A DNA stretch of 64,000 nucleotides from Chitinophagaceae bacterium (GTDB lineage Bacteria; Bacteroidota; Bacteroidia; Chitinophagales; Chitinophagaceae): contig JAFKGQ010000005.1 of NCBI GenBank assembly GCA_017307755.1, positions 124,001 through 188,000 on the forward strand, in the 5' to 3' direction. The notes under the pieces are model-generated. The model was given only the letters and a program-made list of their open reading frames with translations. It had not been told where the DNA came from and searched no databases. A program made the position numbers and the translations under genes. Of the stretch, positions 53,218 to 62,194 are shown in pieces. How positions within the stretch are numbered: the first letter of the stretch is position 1; every line of letters starts with the position of its first letter.

Positions 53218-53536
53218 GGTGTTGAATTTATTGGGCGGGTCGAAGATAATAGATTTTAACAGATTTTTCCGGACCTGACGGTCCGGGTTTGATTAGACGC
53301 TAAACTATTGCGCTTCGCGCGGCCTCGCTGTGCTCGGCCCTGTGGATAAGTGGACCGATAGCCTCTAATTGCGAACGAAACGTTAAAGGTCCACTTATCC
53401 ACAGGGTGTTTGGAACGATAATTGGTAAAAGGTAAAATATTTAGAAACTTTAGCGCGTTAACCCCCCCAGGGCCCCCGGCTTGTGGGGGATTGAAAGTAA
53501 GGACATTTTAAAAAATAAAGATAAACTGTCTTTTTA
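53218..53536. other. Divergent intergenic region rich in inverted repeats
   Basis: This 319-base gap between the DoxX and TPR genes has no ORF. It holds a CCGGACC/GGTCCGG hairpin (53269-53286), a GC-rich palindromic stretch (53310-53340), the 19-bp inverted repeat with DnaA boxes (53338-53406), an AT-rich part (53416-53460) and a C/G-rich CCCCC/GGGGG hairpin (53473-53489). The promoters of both flanking genes must lie here as well. Confidence 0.6.
53338..53406. repeat. Perfect 19-bp inverted repeat containing two consensus DnaA boxes
   Basis: CCCTGTGGATAAGTGGACC (53338-53356) is exactly complementary to 53388-53406, with a 31-base spacer. Each arm contains TTATCCACA, the consensus DnaA box, at 53341-53349 (minus) and 53395-53403 (plus). 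An AT-rich stretch follows. It could be a DnaA-binding regulatory site or part of an origin, or the boxes may be incidental to a cruciform or repeat element. Confidence 0.6.
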
Positions 53537-56500
53537 GTGAAAAAGCCTGTATTGTTTTTTTTTATCATTCTTTTCAGCTCTTCGTCATTTGCCCAACAGA
53601 CCAAATATCTGGACGATCCGCAGGCCAGTTTTAAACAGGCCAAAGATTTCTTTCAAAATGAGTACTATAGCCTGGCCTATCCTATCTTCAGAGAGTTGAA
53701 ATATTCGCTGCGGGAAACGGATCGCAGCAATAATGCCGTGGAATATCAGGATGTAAAGTACTATTACCTGGTGTGCGCCCTGGAGCAGAATGACAGGACG
53801 GCTGTAGATCCGGCGCGTGAGTTCATCGATCTGGAGAACAATGCTCCAAGGGTAGGGATGATGAGTTTTCATCTGGCTGAATATTATTTCCGTCAGAAGG
53901 ATTATACGGCTGCCGTCCGGCTGTACGAGCAGGCCGATATCGAGAACCTCAGCAACAGGGAGATCGCGGACCTTAAATTCCACCAGGGCTATGGCTATTT
54001 TACTCAACAACGGTTTGATAAAGCATTACCCTTATTCGACGCCATCCGGCAGCTGCCGAAGGACCCTAATTATATAGACGCCAATTATTATTACGGATTT
54101 ATCTGTTTTTACCAGAAAAAGTATGGAGAGGCGCTGGCTGCCTTTAAAGTTGTAGAAGATAATCCCCGGTATGAAAAAGTTGTGCCCTATTATGTCGCCA
54201 ATATTTATTTGGTCCAGGGGCAAAAGGATAAGGCGATCGAATATGCGGAGGCCCGTTTGAAAAAAGGCAATCAGTATTATGACGCCGAGCTGCGGCAACT
54301 GGTGGGGCATGGTTATTACGAGAAACAGGATTTTGCCAGGGCCCTCCCTTACCTGGAGCAATATGTCAACCAATCGAAAAAAGTTTCGCGGATCGATCTG
54401 TATGAACTGTCATATAGTTATTATCAGACAAAGAATTGGGACAAAGCCATTGCGGGTTTCAAGCAGCTGGGTGGAAAAGAGGATTCGCTGGCCCAGAACT
54501 CAATGTATATGTTGGGAGATGCCTATTTAAAGACAGGACAGAAGGCGAATGCCCGTAACGCCTTTCTTTTCTGCAGCTCCAACAGCAGCAACCCGCAGCA
54601 GAAAGAAATATCCCAGTTCAATTACGCCAAGCTTTCCTATGAACTGGGCTATCAGGATGTGGCGCTCACGGAATTACAGAGCTTTCTACAGCAATATCCC
54701 AACTCCAGTTATAACCGGGAGGCCAAGGAGTTACTGGTAAACGTCCTGGCCAACACCAATAATTACAGGGATGCGATGACGCTGCTGGACAGCCTGGACC
54801 ATCCTTCCGAGAATGCACGCCGTCTTTATCCCCGGATACTGTATGGCCGTGCTACCGAAATGGTGAACGACGGTATGCTGCTGGGGGCTAATGAACTGAT
54901 AGATAAAGCACTTAAAGATCCTTATAACGCCAGTGTGCTGCCTTATATCAACTTTTGGAAAGGTGAAATATCCTACCGGCTGAACAGGATCGACGATGCT
55001 ATCCGCTATTACCTGGAATATCTGAAAACGGGTGGCACCAACGGCGAGGTAAGTCCTGTCAATGCCCGTTATAACCTGGGCTATTGCTTCCTGAAAAAAG
55101 AGAACTACCGGCAGGCGCAGGGTTTTTTTGAGCAGGTGGTCCGTACGCCGCAGCTGAACGCTTCTCCTCTGGAGCAGGATGCCTATGTGAGGAATGCGGA
55201 TTGTTACTATATGAACCGTGACTTCAAAACGGCGTTGGCTATGTATAATAAAGTGCTGGATTACTCCTGGCCAGCCAGTGACTATGCAACCTTCCAGAAG
55301 GCAATGATCGCGGGTGTGAGCAACGGGAAGGAAAAGATCAATCTGCTCAATTCCATCAACCGGAAGTACCCCGCCTCCAACCTGGCGGCTGACGCCAATA
55401 TGGAGATAGCAGGCACTTTACTGTCCGGCGAACAATTCAGGGAAGCCTTGCCTTATCTGAAGAATGTATTACGCACTCCCGGAGCAGACGCGCTGAAGCC
55501 CAAGGCGTATCTTCAATCGGGGATCGCCTGGTATAACCTGAATAACAATAAAGAAGCGCTTAATCAATATGACAGCCTGCTGAGGAACTTCCCCAACTCT
55601 CCGGAGGCTCAGGACGCATTGGATAATGCGAAGGCTATCTATGTGGAAGAGGGAAAGAGCGCGGAATATGTCAACTTTGCTAAATCCATGGGTGTGGAGA
55701 TCAGCGCCAGCCAGGAAGATCAGCTGGCTTATGAAGAAGCGGAGGTGCAGTTTAACAACGGCAATTTCCCGGGAGCCAGCCAGAAATTTGAAGCCTATCT
55801 GGCCAAATTCCCTGAAGGCAAATATTCGCTGGAGGCCAACTATTATAAAAGTGAGATCTATTCCTCTCAAAAAGATTGGGCAAAGGCCGTCACAGGGTAT
55901 CAGGCCGTGGCTGACAGGGTCCCGAACAAGTTTGGAGAAAAATCCCTGCTGCAGGCTGCCCGCCTCAATTTTTTCGAGCTTAAGAATTATACCCAGTCTG
56001 AAAAATACTTTATCAAGCTGAAGGACTTTTCCGGTTCACAGGAAAACAAAATGGAGGCTATGCGGGGGCTGTTACGCAGTCAATACCAGCTAAACAAATG
56101 GCCGGATGCGGTGGAGAATGCCAAGGATCTCCTTGCTCAAAAAGGGGTAAGCACGGATGATAAGGTGCTGGCCAATATGGCTATTGCCAAATCCTACCAG
56201 GAGAATAATCAATGCGAGACGGCGCTGCAGTACTTCAGGACGGCCGCATCTTTGAGTAAGTCAGCCTATGCGGCGGAAGCCAGGTACCAGATAGCTGACT
56301 GTCTGTTCCATCAAAACTCGTTGAAGGATGCCGAGAAAGCGGCTTTTGAAGTGGTCAATAAATCCGGCTCTTACGAGGAGTGGGTCACGAAGGCCTACCT
56401 GTTGCTGGGGGACATCTATGTTGCGGAGAAGGACTATTTCAATGCCAAGGCCACTTATCAAAGTATCGTGGATAACGCCAAGATCGAGAGTCTGCGTAAA

Positions 56501-56569
56501 CAAGCGCAACAGAAATTAGACCAGGTGATCGAGGAAGAGAAGAAGAATAGCAAGGTCGGAGATCAATAA
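53537..56569 (+). CDS. Large tetratricopeptide-repeat envelope protein
   Basis: The 1010 residues start with GTG and a signal peptide ending SFA before QQTKYL. The rest is made of repeated helix pairs with TPR character (EYYFRQKDYTAAVRLYEQ, EISYRLNRIDDAIRYYLEYL, YFNAKATYQSIVDNAKIES), covering nearly the whole length. It likely acts as a periplasmic or outer-membrane scaffold. Two genes for an outer membrane barrel and an HU-like membrane protein follow within 60 bases each, an arrangement that suggests one envelope system. The C-terminus is highly charged (EEEKKNSKVGDQ). Confidence 0.87.
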   Translation: MKKPVLFFFIILFSSSSFAQQTKYLDDPQASFKQAKDFFQNEYYSLAYPIFRELKYSLRETDRSNNAVEYQDVKYYYLVCALEQNDRTAVDPAREFIDLENNAPRVGMMSFHLAEYYFRQKDYTAAVRLYEQADIENLSNREIADLKFHQGYGYFTQQRFDKALPLFDAIRQLPKDPNYIDANYYYGFICFYQKKYGEALAAFKVVEDNPRYEKVVPYYVANIYLVQGQKDKAIEYAEARLKKGNQYYDAELRQLVGHGYYEKQDFARALPYLEQYVNQSKKVSRIDLYELSYSYYQTKNWDKAIAGFKQLGGKEDSLAQNSMYMLGDAYLKTGQKANARNAFLFCSSNSSNPQQKEISQFNYAKLSYELGYQDVALTELQSFLQQYPNSSYNREAKELLVNVLANTNNYRDAMTLLDSLDHPSENARRLYPRILYGRATEMVNDGMLLGANELIDKALKDPYNASVLPYINFWKGEISYRLNRIDDAIRYYLEYLKTGGTNGEVSPVNARYNLGYCFLKKENYRQAQGFFEQVVRTPQLNASPLEQDAYVRNADCYYMNRDFKTALAMYNKVLDYSWPASDYATFQKAMIAGVSNGKEKINLLNSINRKYPASNLAADANMEIAGTLLSGEQFREALPYLKNVLRTPGADALKPKAYLQSGIAWYNLNNNKEALNQYDSLLRNFPNSPEAQDALDNAKAIYVEEGKSAEYVNFAKSMGVEISASQEDQLAYEEAEVQFNNGNFPGASQKFEAYLAKFPEGKYSLEANYYKSEIYSSQKDWAKAVTGYQAVADRVPNKFGEKSLLQAARLNFFELKNYTQSEKYFIKLKDFSGSQENKMEAMRGLLRSQYQLNKWPDAVENAKDLLAQKGVSTDDKVLANMAIAKSYQENNQCETALQYFRTAASLSKSAYAAEARYQIADCLFHQNSLKDAEKAAFEVVNKSGSYEEWVTKAYLLLGDIYVAEKDYFNAKATYQSIVDNAKIESLRKQAQQKLDQVIEEEKKNSKVGDQ

Positions 56570-56590
56570 TTAACTATCATTCATTCAGGC

Positions 56591-58249
56591 ATGTATAGAA
56601 AATCGTTTTTCCTTTTATTGTTAACACTGCCGGGGCTGGGCGTTTGTCTTCGCGCCCAGGATACGACGAAGCGTAAGACCATCGAGATCACTTCTTCTTT
56701 CAAGCCCGTACTGCGGGAAGCTGTAAAGATCAATTTCAACGCAGCACCGCCACAAACAGATACTTCCAGGCCTCGTCTGAACTACAGTATTCCCGCTCAA
56801 TATCTTTTCCTTATGTATCAGCCGGGCGAGATGAAACCGGTGGCTTTTCAGGGAGACACGCTGAAACCCTGGGAAAATTACAATTATATAAAGGTCGGTG
56901 TCGGTAATGTACACCTCCCCTTTATACGGACGGGTTTTACATTTGGGGATGAAAAGACAAGCCAGTTCAATATTTTCGCCAATCATCTCAGTTCGAAAGG
57001 CAGCCAGTCTTCGCAGAAGAACAGCCTTACGGACGTAAAACTGATGGGTACAGTGAAAACGGCGAAGAACCTGGAATGGAGTGGGAGTGTAGGGTTTAAG
57101 AATGATGCGTACTATCTGTATGGATACAGGCCGGACACGTTGAAGTTCAATAACGAGGATCTGAAGCAATTCTTTCAAACCTACGAAGGGAGCCTCAGTC
57201 TCCGGAATACGGAGCCCACGGAATTTGGGTTGACCTATCGTCCCAATATCAAGGTATCTGTATTTACGGATAATCACAGTCCGAAGGCAACGGAAGCCAA
57301 TACGGTGCTGAACCTGCCCCTGGAGAAGACTTTTGGAAGGAACTGGGGTTTCAATCTTGCTTTTACAGCCGACCTTACCAATTACAGAGCGCCCGGTGAT
57401 CTTCCCCACCAGAATAATAATGTATACTTTGTGACGCCTGCTTTTCTTGTTAAGACGCCCAATCTTTATCTGCAGGCCTCTGTCGTACCTTCCTGGGACA
57501 ATAAGCAATTCTACTTATTACCCAATTTCCAGGCTGATATCTCCACCAACGATCAACGATTTGGTCTTCAATTGGGTTGGATCGGCTATTATGATAAAGG
57601 GTCTTACCAGCGGTATGAATCTATCAATCCGTGGCTGGCTCAGCCGGGCTTCCTGCTGAACACCCGTGTGCAGGAGCGGTATGCGGGCTTCAGAGGGTCG
57701 TTGGACAAACATTTCAGCTATTCGGCCAAGTTGGGTTTCAATACGTATAAAAACATGCCTTTGTTTGTGAACGACACCCTGGCGGCATCAGGCAGCGGCG
57801 GAAAGAACTTTGATGTCCTTTATGAATCTTCTCTGGAGACGCTGCAGATACATGGGGAGCTGAGCTATATGCAGGGGGAGCAGTTTAGCGCCACTGCCAG
57901 TCTGAATTATACCGATTTTCACAAACTGCATACGGAGCCCAAGGCATGGGGATTGCTGCCCCTGGAGCTCAATGCCAACCTGAAATGGCAGGCATTCAAG
58001 GACTTTTGGGCTAAAGTCGATCTTTTTGCCTTTGACGGGGCCAAATACCGGGCGACCAGCGGTGAAGACTTCAAGGGGGATGGGGCTTTCGATCTGAATG
58101 CGGGGGTAGAGTTCCGGATCACCCGTCAATTGAACCTTTGGGTACAGATGAACAACCTTTTTAATAAAAAATACGAAAGGTGGCATCAATACCCGGTGTA
58201 TGGGTTTAACATCCTCGGCGGCATTGTATTTTCTTTCAGCGGGAAATAA
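56591..58249 (+). CDS. TonB-dependent receptor-like outer membrane beta-barrel protein
   Basis: The 552 residues start with a signal peptide ending LRA before QDTTK, followed by KTIEITSSFKPVLREAVKIN, a start typical of plug-less Bacteroidota barrel proteins found beside TPR genes. The body alternates amphipathic strands (FNIFANHLSSKG, NLYLQASVVPSW) and ends with LNLWVQMNNLFNKKYERWHQ and a short C-terminal strand, as in TonB receptors. There is no plug domain, so active import is not certain. It begins 21 bases after the TPR gene. Confidence 0.8.
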   Translation: MYRKSFFLLLLTLPGLGVCLRAQDTTKRKTIEITSSFKPVLREAVKINFNAAPPQTDTSRPRLNYSIPAQYLFLMYQPGEMKPVAFQGDTLKPWENYNYIKVGVGNVHLPFIRTGFTFGDEKTSQFNIFANHLSSKGSQSSQKNSLTDVKLMGTVKTAKNLEWSGSVGFKNDAYYLYGYRPDTLKFNNEDLKQFFQTYEGSLSLRNTEPTEFGLTYRPNIKVSVFTDNHSPKATEANTVLNLPLEKTFGRNWGFNLAFTADLTNYRAPGDLPHQNNNVYFVTPAFLVKTPNLYLQASVVPSWDNKQFYLLPNFQADISTNDQRFGLQLGWIGYYDKGSYQRYESINPWLAQPGFLLNTRVQERYAGFRGSLDKHFSYSAKLGFNTYKNMPLFVNDTLAASGSGGKNFDVLYESSLETLQIHGELSYMQGEQFSATASLNYTDFHKLHTEPKAWGLLPLELNANLKWQAFKDFWAKVDLFAFDGAKYRATSGEDFKGDGAFDLNAGVEFRITRQLNLWVQMNNLFNKKYERWHQYPVYGFNILGGIVFSFSGK

Positions 58250-58307
58250 AGGGGGAATAAGAGGTTTTTCAGTAGATTCGCAGCCTTAAAGCTTAAAAGG
58301 AGGAGTC

Positions 58308-58928
58308 ATGTTCCAGGTATTGAATGCCTATTTATTTCAGCATAGAAGTATCAGTATTCCGGGACTGGGTACTATTTATCTGGAGACTTTTTCTGCCAGT
58401 GTGGACGTAGCTGACCGCACGATCCTGCCTCCTTTATACCAATTCCGTTTTGACAAGTATTTCGATTCTCCCGACCGGGAGTTTTTTGCCTATATCGCGG
58501 CCCAGCGGAATGTGCTGGATTACGAGGCAATTAAATGGTACAATGAATTTGCCACCGACCTTCGTCATAGGATCCGTACGGAGGAGAAAGTAGATTGGGA
58601 AGGTGTCGGCACGCTCAGGAAGGGGGAGGGCGGCAATGTTGTATTTGAGCCGGCTCCGCCTAGCGGCATCTTTATGGCTCCGGCGCCTGCCCTGCGTGTC
58701 AACCGTCAGAATGCGCAACATACATTACTTGTAGGCGACCAGGAGAAGACCAATGTAGAGATGAATGAATGGCTGTTGGACGAAGAAGAAGCCTTGCGTA
58801 AAAAAAAGCGCTCCTGGTGGATCGCGGCCCTGGTGCTGGCTCTTCTGGCCCTGATAGCCCTTGGCTGGCATTTTTATAGTAAGGGCTGGAATATCGGCAA
58901 CCAAAATTCCCTCATCATCCTCCGTTGA
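58308..58928 (+). CDS. HU-CCDC81-like membrane protein without SPOR domain
   Basis: The 206 residues begin with the HU-like CCDC81 module (VLNAYLFQHRSISIPGLGTI and a second half with IKWYNEFATDLRHRI). A linker and one transmembrane helix at about 168-190 (WWIAALVLALLALIALGWHF) follow. Relatives in Bacteroidota usually end in a periplasmic SPOR domain that binds peptidoglycan. Here only about 15 residues follow the helix, so SPOR is missing. It lies downstream of the TPR and barrel genes and may link the cell wall or nucleoid to that system. Confidence 0.8.
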   Translation: MFQVLNAYLFQHRSISIPGLGTIYLETFSASVDVADRTILPPLYQFRFDKYFDSPDREFFAYIAAQRNVLDYEAIKWYNEFATDLRHRIRTEEKVDWEGVGTLRKGEGGNVVFEPAPPSGIFMAPAPALRVNRQNAQHTLLVGDQEKTNVEMNEWLLDEEEALRKKKRSWWIAALVLALLALIALGWHFYSKGWNIGNQNSLIILR

Positions 58929-58957
58929 GGACACCCGAAAGCGCTGAGAAACATCAC

Positions 58958-59860
58958 ATGCAACAAGAGATATCGATACATTATACAACCTGCCCCTCAT
59001 GCAATTCCGCCGACATAAAAACTGCTGTTACCTCCCGGGATTATACGGTTTCGCAGAAGACCTTTGTCATATGGGAATGCGGCAATTGCACCCTGAGGTT
59101 CACCCAGGATGTGCCGGATGCGGCCAGCATCGCTCCTTATTATAAGAGTGAGGACTATATCTCGCATACAAACACACGGAAAGGAGTGGTGAACAATCTT
59201 TATCATATGGTGCGTAAGCAGACGCTCTCGGATAAGCAACGGCTGCTGTCGTCGGCTACCCGGCTGAAGCAAGGGAAAATGCTGGATATCGGGGCGGGTA
59301 CGGGGGCTTTTGTCGCTCATATGGCGGAGAATGGCTGGGAGGTGACGGGGCTTGAACCCGATGAGACGGCCAGGGAGGTAGCCCTTGTTCAAAATAAGGC
59401 CAGGCTGCTGCCCATGTCGGACTTCTATTCCCTGGCTCCAGGCAGCTATGACGCCATTACGTTGTGGCATGTGCTGGAACATGTACATGATCTGCATGTT
59501 TATGTGGGACAACTTGCCAGGCTGCTGAAAAAGGAGGGGCGTATCTTTATTGCCGTACCGAATTATACTTCTTATGATGCTGCGGTATACAAGGGCGCCT
59601 GGGCCGCTTATGACGTACCTCGTCATCTGTACCATTTTTCCCCCGATGCTATGGAAACCCTGCTGGCCAAACACGGTCTGCAACTGCAGGTGACCCGGCC
59701 TATGTTGTACGACAGCTTCTATATCAGCATGCTGAGCGAGAAGTACCGGAATGGCAGGGGCAATATAGTAAAAGCGTTTTTTACAGGTCTTATTTCCAAT
59801 ATGAAGGCCTTTGTAGATAAGTCCAGATGCAGCAGTCTGATCTACGTAATAGGTAAATAG
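58958..59860 (+). CDS. Class I SAM-dependent methyltransferase with zinc ribbon
   Basis: From the ATG at 58958 the protein has 300 residues. The N-terminus has two CxxC pairs (CPSC and CGNC) that form a zinc ribbon. The SAM site is MLDIGAGTGAFVAHMAENGW, followed by ITLWHVLEHVHD and PNYTSYDAAVYKGAWAAYDV with RHLYHFSP, a pattern of methyltransferases that act on sugars or small molecules. The target is unknown. Its weaker TTG start at 58925 would overlap the HU-like gene. Confidence 0.87.
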   Translation: MQQEISIHYTTCPSCNSADIKTAVTSRDYTVSQKTFVIWECGNCTLRFTQDVPDAASIAPYYKSEDYISHTNTRKGVVNNLYHMVRKQTLSDKQRLLSSATRLKQGKMLDIGAGTGAFVAHMAENGWEVTGLEPDETAREVALVQNKARLLPMSDFYSLAPGSYDAITLWHVLEHVHDLHVYVGQLARLLKKEGRIFIAVPNYTSYDAAVYKGAWAAYDVPRHLYHFSPDAMETLLAKHGLQLQVTRPMLYDSFYISMLSEKYRNGRGNIVKAFFTGLISNMKAFVDKSRCSSLIYVIGK

Positions 59861-59863
59861 CCT

Positions 59864-60685
59864 CTACAAGTTGAATTTTATCTCGTAAATATCCGGCCAT
59901 AGCTTGCCTGTGATATATACCTTACCTGTTGTAGAATCATAGGCGATACCATTCATGGTATCTGAAGGAGCATATTTGTTGCGTTCTGTGGCGAATAAAC
60001 CATCCAGGTCCAATCTTCCCACTACTTTCCCGCTGGCCGTATCGATCTTCAGGATATAGTTGGTCTGCCATTGGTTGGCGTAGATAAAGCCATTTATCAT
60101 CTCCAGCTCGTTGATATTGCTTACCGGTCCGTTGTTGTCCGTCACTCCTATTACTCTTGCGAGCCGGAAGGTGGCCGGGTCGACATAGCTGATGTTGCTG
60201 GTACCGTCGCTCATGATGAGATAGGCGCCGTCAGTGGTCATACCCCAACCTTCCTTGACGGGGATGGGGAACTGCCCCAATGGCCTGAAGGTCTTTGCAT
60301 CGTAAATAAAACCGACCTTGGTCTGCCAGGTCAATTGATATACTTTATCCTTTAAAAAAGTGATACCTTCTCCGAAGTATTTGTTCCTGTCCAACTCGGC
60401 CTTCTTATCGATCTTTCCTGTTTTAGGGTCGACTATACCAAACATGGATCTTCTGTTTTCGGGCATATTGGGTTCCGTACCGGTGCTCTCATATAATTCG
60501 CCGTTGTGGAAGAGCAGTCCTTCTGTAAAGGAGGTGGTATCGTGGGGCAATACCCTTACTACACTGTAATTAATGGCAGGGGGAGAGTTGTCCACCGGTT
60601 TTTCGCCTGTGGCGTCCGGTTTGGAGGAGTTGGTACAGGAGGCAAAAAGGCTTAGGATAACGAGGAATCGGAGCGGCTTGTTCAT
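59864..60685 (-). CDS. Glutaminyl-peptide cyclotransferase (plant/bacterial type), lipoprotein
   Basis: The ATG at 60685 gives 273 residues with a lipobox LFASC; the longer frame to 60781 lacks a leader. The five-bladed propeller family is marked by LPHDTTSFTEGLLFHNGELYE, YFGEGITFLKDKVYQLTWQ, GWGMTTDGAYLIMSDGTS, INELEMINGFIYANQW and MNGIAYDS. The enzyme converts N-terminal Gln of exported proteins to pyroglutamate. Many exported proteins in this window begin with Gln after the signal peptide, so substrates are abundant. It is convergent to the methyltransferase gene with 3 bases between. Confidence 0.92.
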   Translation of the reverse strand: MNKPLRFLVILSLFASCTNSSKPDATGEKPVDNSPPAINYSVVRVLPHDTTSFTEGLLFHNGELYESTGTEPNMPENRRSMFGIVDPKTGKIDKKAELDRNKYFGEGITFLKDKVYQLTWQTKVGFIYDAKTFRPLGQFPIPVKEGWGMTTDGAYLIMSDGTSNISYVDPATFRLARVIGVTDNNGPVSNINELEMINGFIYANQWQTNYILKIDTASGKVVGRLDLDGLFATERNKYAPSDTMNGIAYDSTTGKVYITGKLWPDIYEIKFNL

Positions 60686-60930
60686 AAATCTGGTGCAAAT
60701 AATCTGGTAAGGAACAAATTTAAGGCTCAGGAGCCTCAATATATCGGGCGACCATGTAAAATTTATCGTAAAAATTTGCATTTATCAGAAAAAATATATT
60801 GTTTTACAATGGCTTATCAACTGAATACCACCCCTTGCACCTAGGCCCCTATTGCTCTTCAACGGGTGATATTCCCTCTATCGATCTAACTGCCAATATT
60901 CTCTGGAAGCCTTTTGATAAAGAAGGTACC

Positions 60931-62193
60931 ATGAGACATCCTTTACACCTGTCGGCTTTTTTATTGTTATTGCTCAGATTGCCTGCTGTTGCTCAGCAAG
61001 GCTGTCGCTCTGTCGAGTATAAACAGGACCAACTGCTGCATAACCCGGGGTTGACAGCTACGTTTTTGGAGATCGAAAGCTTTACTCACCGGCAGATGGA
61101 GCGTTCCCGTGTCATTGTAAACGGGGTTGATCATGGAGGGAATGGTACTACCACTATCACTGTCCCTGTGGTCGTACACATCGTATATAATAATCCCACA
61201 CAGAATATCACCGATGCCCAGGTGCAATCCCAGATCGCGGTGTTGAACATGGATTACCGCAAACGGAACCGGGACACTTCTCAAATACCTTCTTATTACA
61301 GGAATCTGGCCGCGGATTGTGGTATTCGATTTATGCTGGCGAACGTGGACACCAATGGCAAGAGCACCACGGGTATTATCCGCAGGCAGACCCAGCAGCA
61401 GGGGTTTTCTTACAACGATGCGGTGAAGTTTACGGCAAGGGGCGGAGATGATGCCTGGGACCGGGATCGTTATCTCAATATTTGGGTATGTGACCTTACC
61501 GATGGGGTTCTTGGTTATTCCAGCGCTCCGGGCTGTCCCAAACAAAACGACGGGGTAACCATCGACTATACTACTTTTGGAACGACGGGTACGGCTGCTA
61601 CGCCATTCAATCTGGGCAGAACGGCGACGCATGAGATAGGACATTGGCTGAACCTCATCCATATCTGGGGGGATGCGGCTTGCGGCAATGACGATGTGGA
61701 TGACACGCCGCAACAGGGAACGGCCACGCATGGCAATCCCAGCGGCATGATATTCTCCTGCGGCAACACTCCCTATGGGAATCTGTATATGGACTATATG
61801 GATTTTACGGATGACGCCGGCATGCATCTTTTCACCTATGGACAACGGGAGAGGATAAGAAGTCTGTTTGCGGAAGGTGGTGCGAGATATCCCCTCCTCA
61901 CTTCTACAGGGTATGTGGGCGGATCAGAAACCACAGAAGACCCCGGCCCGGGAAGTGATATGTCCATCCGGATCTATCCGAACCCTGCTGTCGGGTCGTT
62001 ATGGATCACCACTTCCAATACCTCTTATACCGGCGCGGTTCTGGATGTCTATAACCAGGTAGGTCAAAAGGTGGTGACTACGCGTATTTCAGGCGTGAAC
62101 TTCCAACTGGACCTTTCTTCTCTTTCCAAAGGAATTTATTTTCTTCGTGTGAATGGGGCGGGGAAGAACGATTGGAAGCTGGTGAAAATGTAA
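60931..62193 (+). CDS. M43 family zinc metalloprotease with type IX secretion sorting domain
   Basis: The ATG at 60931 gives 420 residues with a signal peptide ending AVA before QQGC. The zinc site is HEIGHWLNLIH (His234, Glu235, His238, His244), where Asn replaces the usual Gly of HExxHxxGxxH. The cytophagalysin/pappalysin-type region YMDYMDFTDDAG ... FTYGQRERI follows and holds the Met-turn. The end (IRIYPNPAVGSLWI and KGIYFLRVNGAG...KLVKM) is a type-A T9SS C-terminal domain, so the protease is sent across the outer membrane. It ends 1 base from the convergent FG-GAP gene. Confidence 0.92.
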   Translation: MRHPLHLSAFLLLLLRLPAVAQQGCRSVEYKQDQLLHNPGLTATFLEIESFTHRQMERSRVIVNGVDHGGNGTTTITVPVVVHIVYNNPTQNITDAQVQSQIAVLNMDYRKRNRDTSQIPSYYRNLAADCGIRFMLANVDTNGKSTTGIIRRQTQQQGFSYNDAVKFTARGGDDAWDRDRYLNIWVCDLTDGVLGYSSAPGCPKQNDGVTIDYTTFGTTGTAATPFNLGRTATHEIGHWLNLIHIWGDAACGNDDVDDTPQQGTATHGNPSGMIFSCGNTPYGNLYMDYMDFTDDAGMHLFTYGQRERIRSLFAEGGARYPLLTSTGYVGGSETTEDPGPGSDMSIRIYPNPAVGSLWITTSNTSYTGAVLDVYNQVGQKVVTTRISGVNFQLDLSSLSKGIYFLRVNGAGKNDWKLVKM

Positions 62194-62194
62194 T

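Noticed and set aside
53269..53286. CCGGACC/GGTCCGG hairpin as a terminator
   Set aside because: It lies between divergent genes, upstream of both, and no T run follows on either strand.
53218..53536. Calling this gap oriC
   Set aside because: Two DnaA boxes are not enough: no dnaA, dnaN or similar marker is near and the main coding direction is the same on both sides. It is kept only as a finding.
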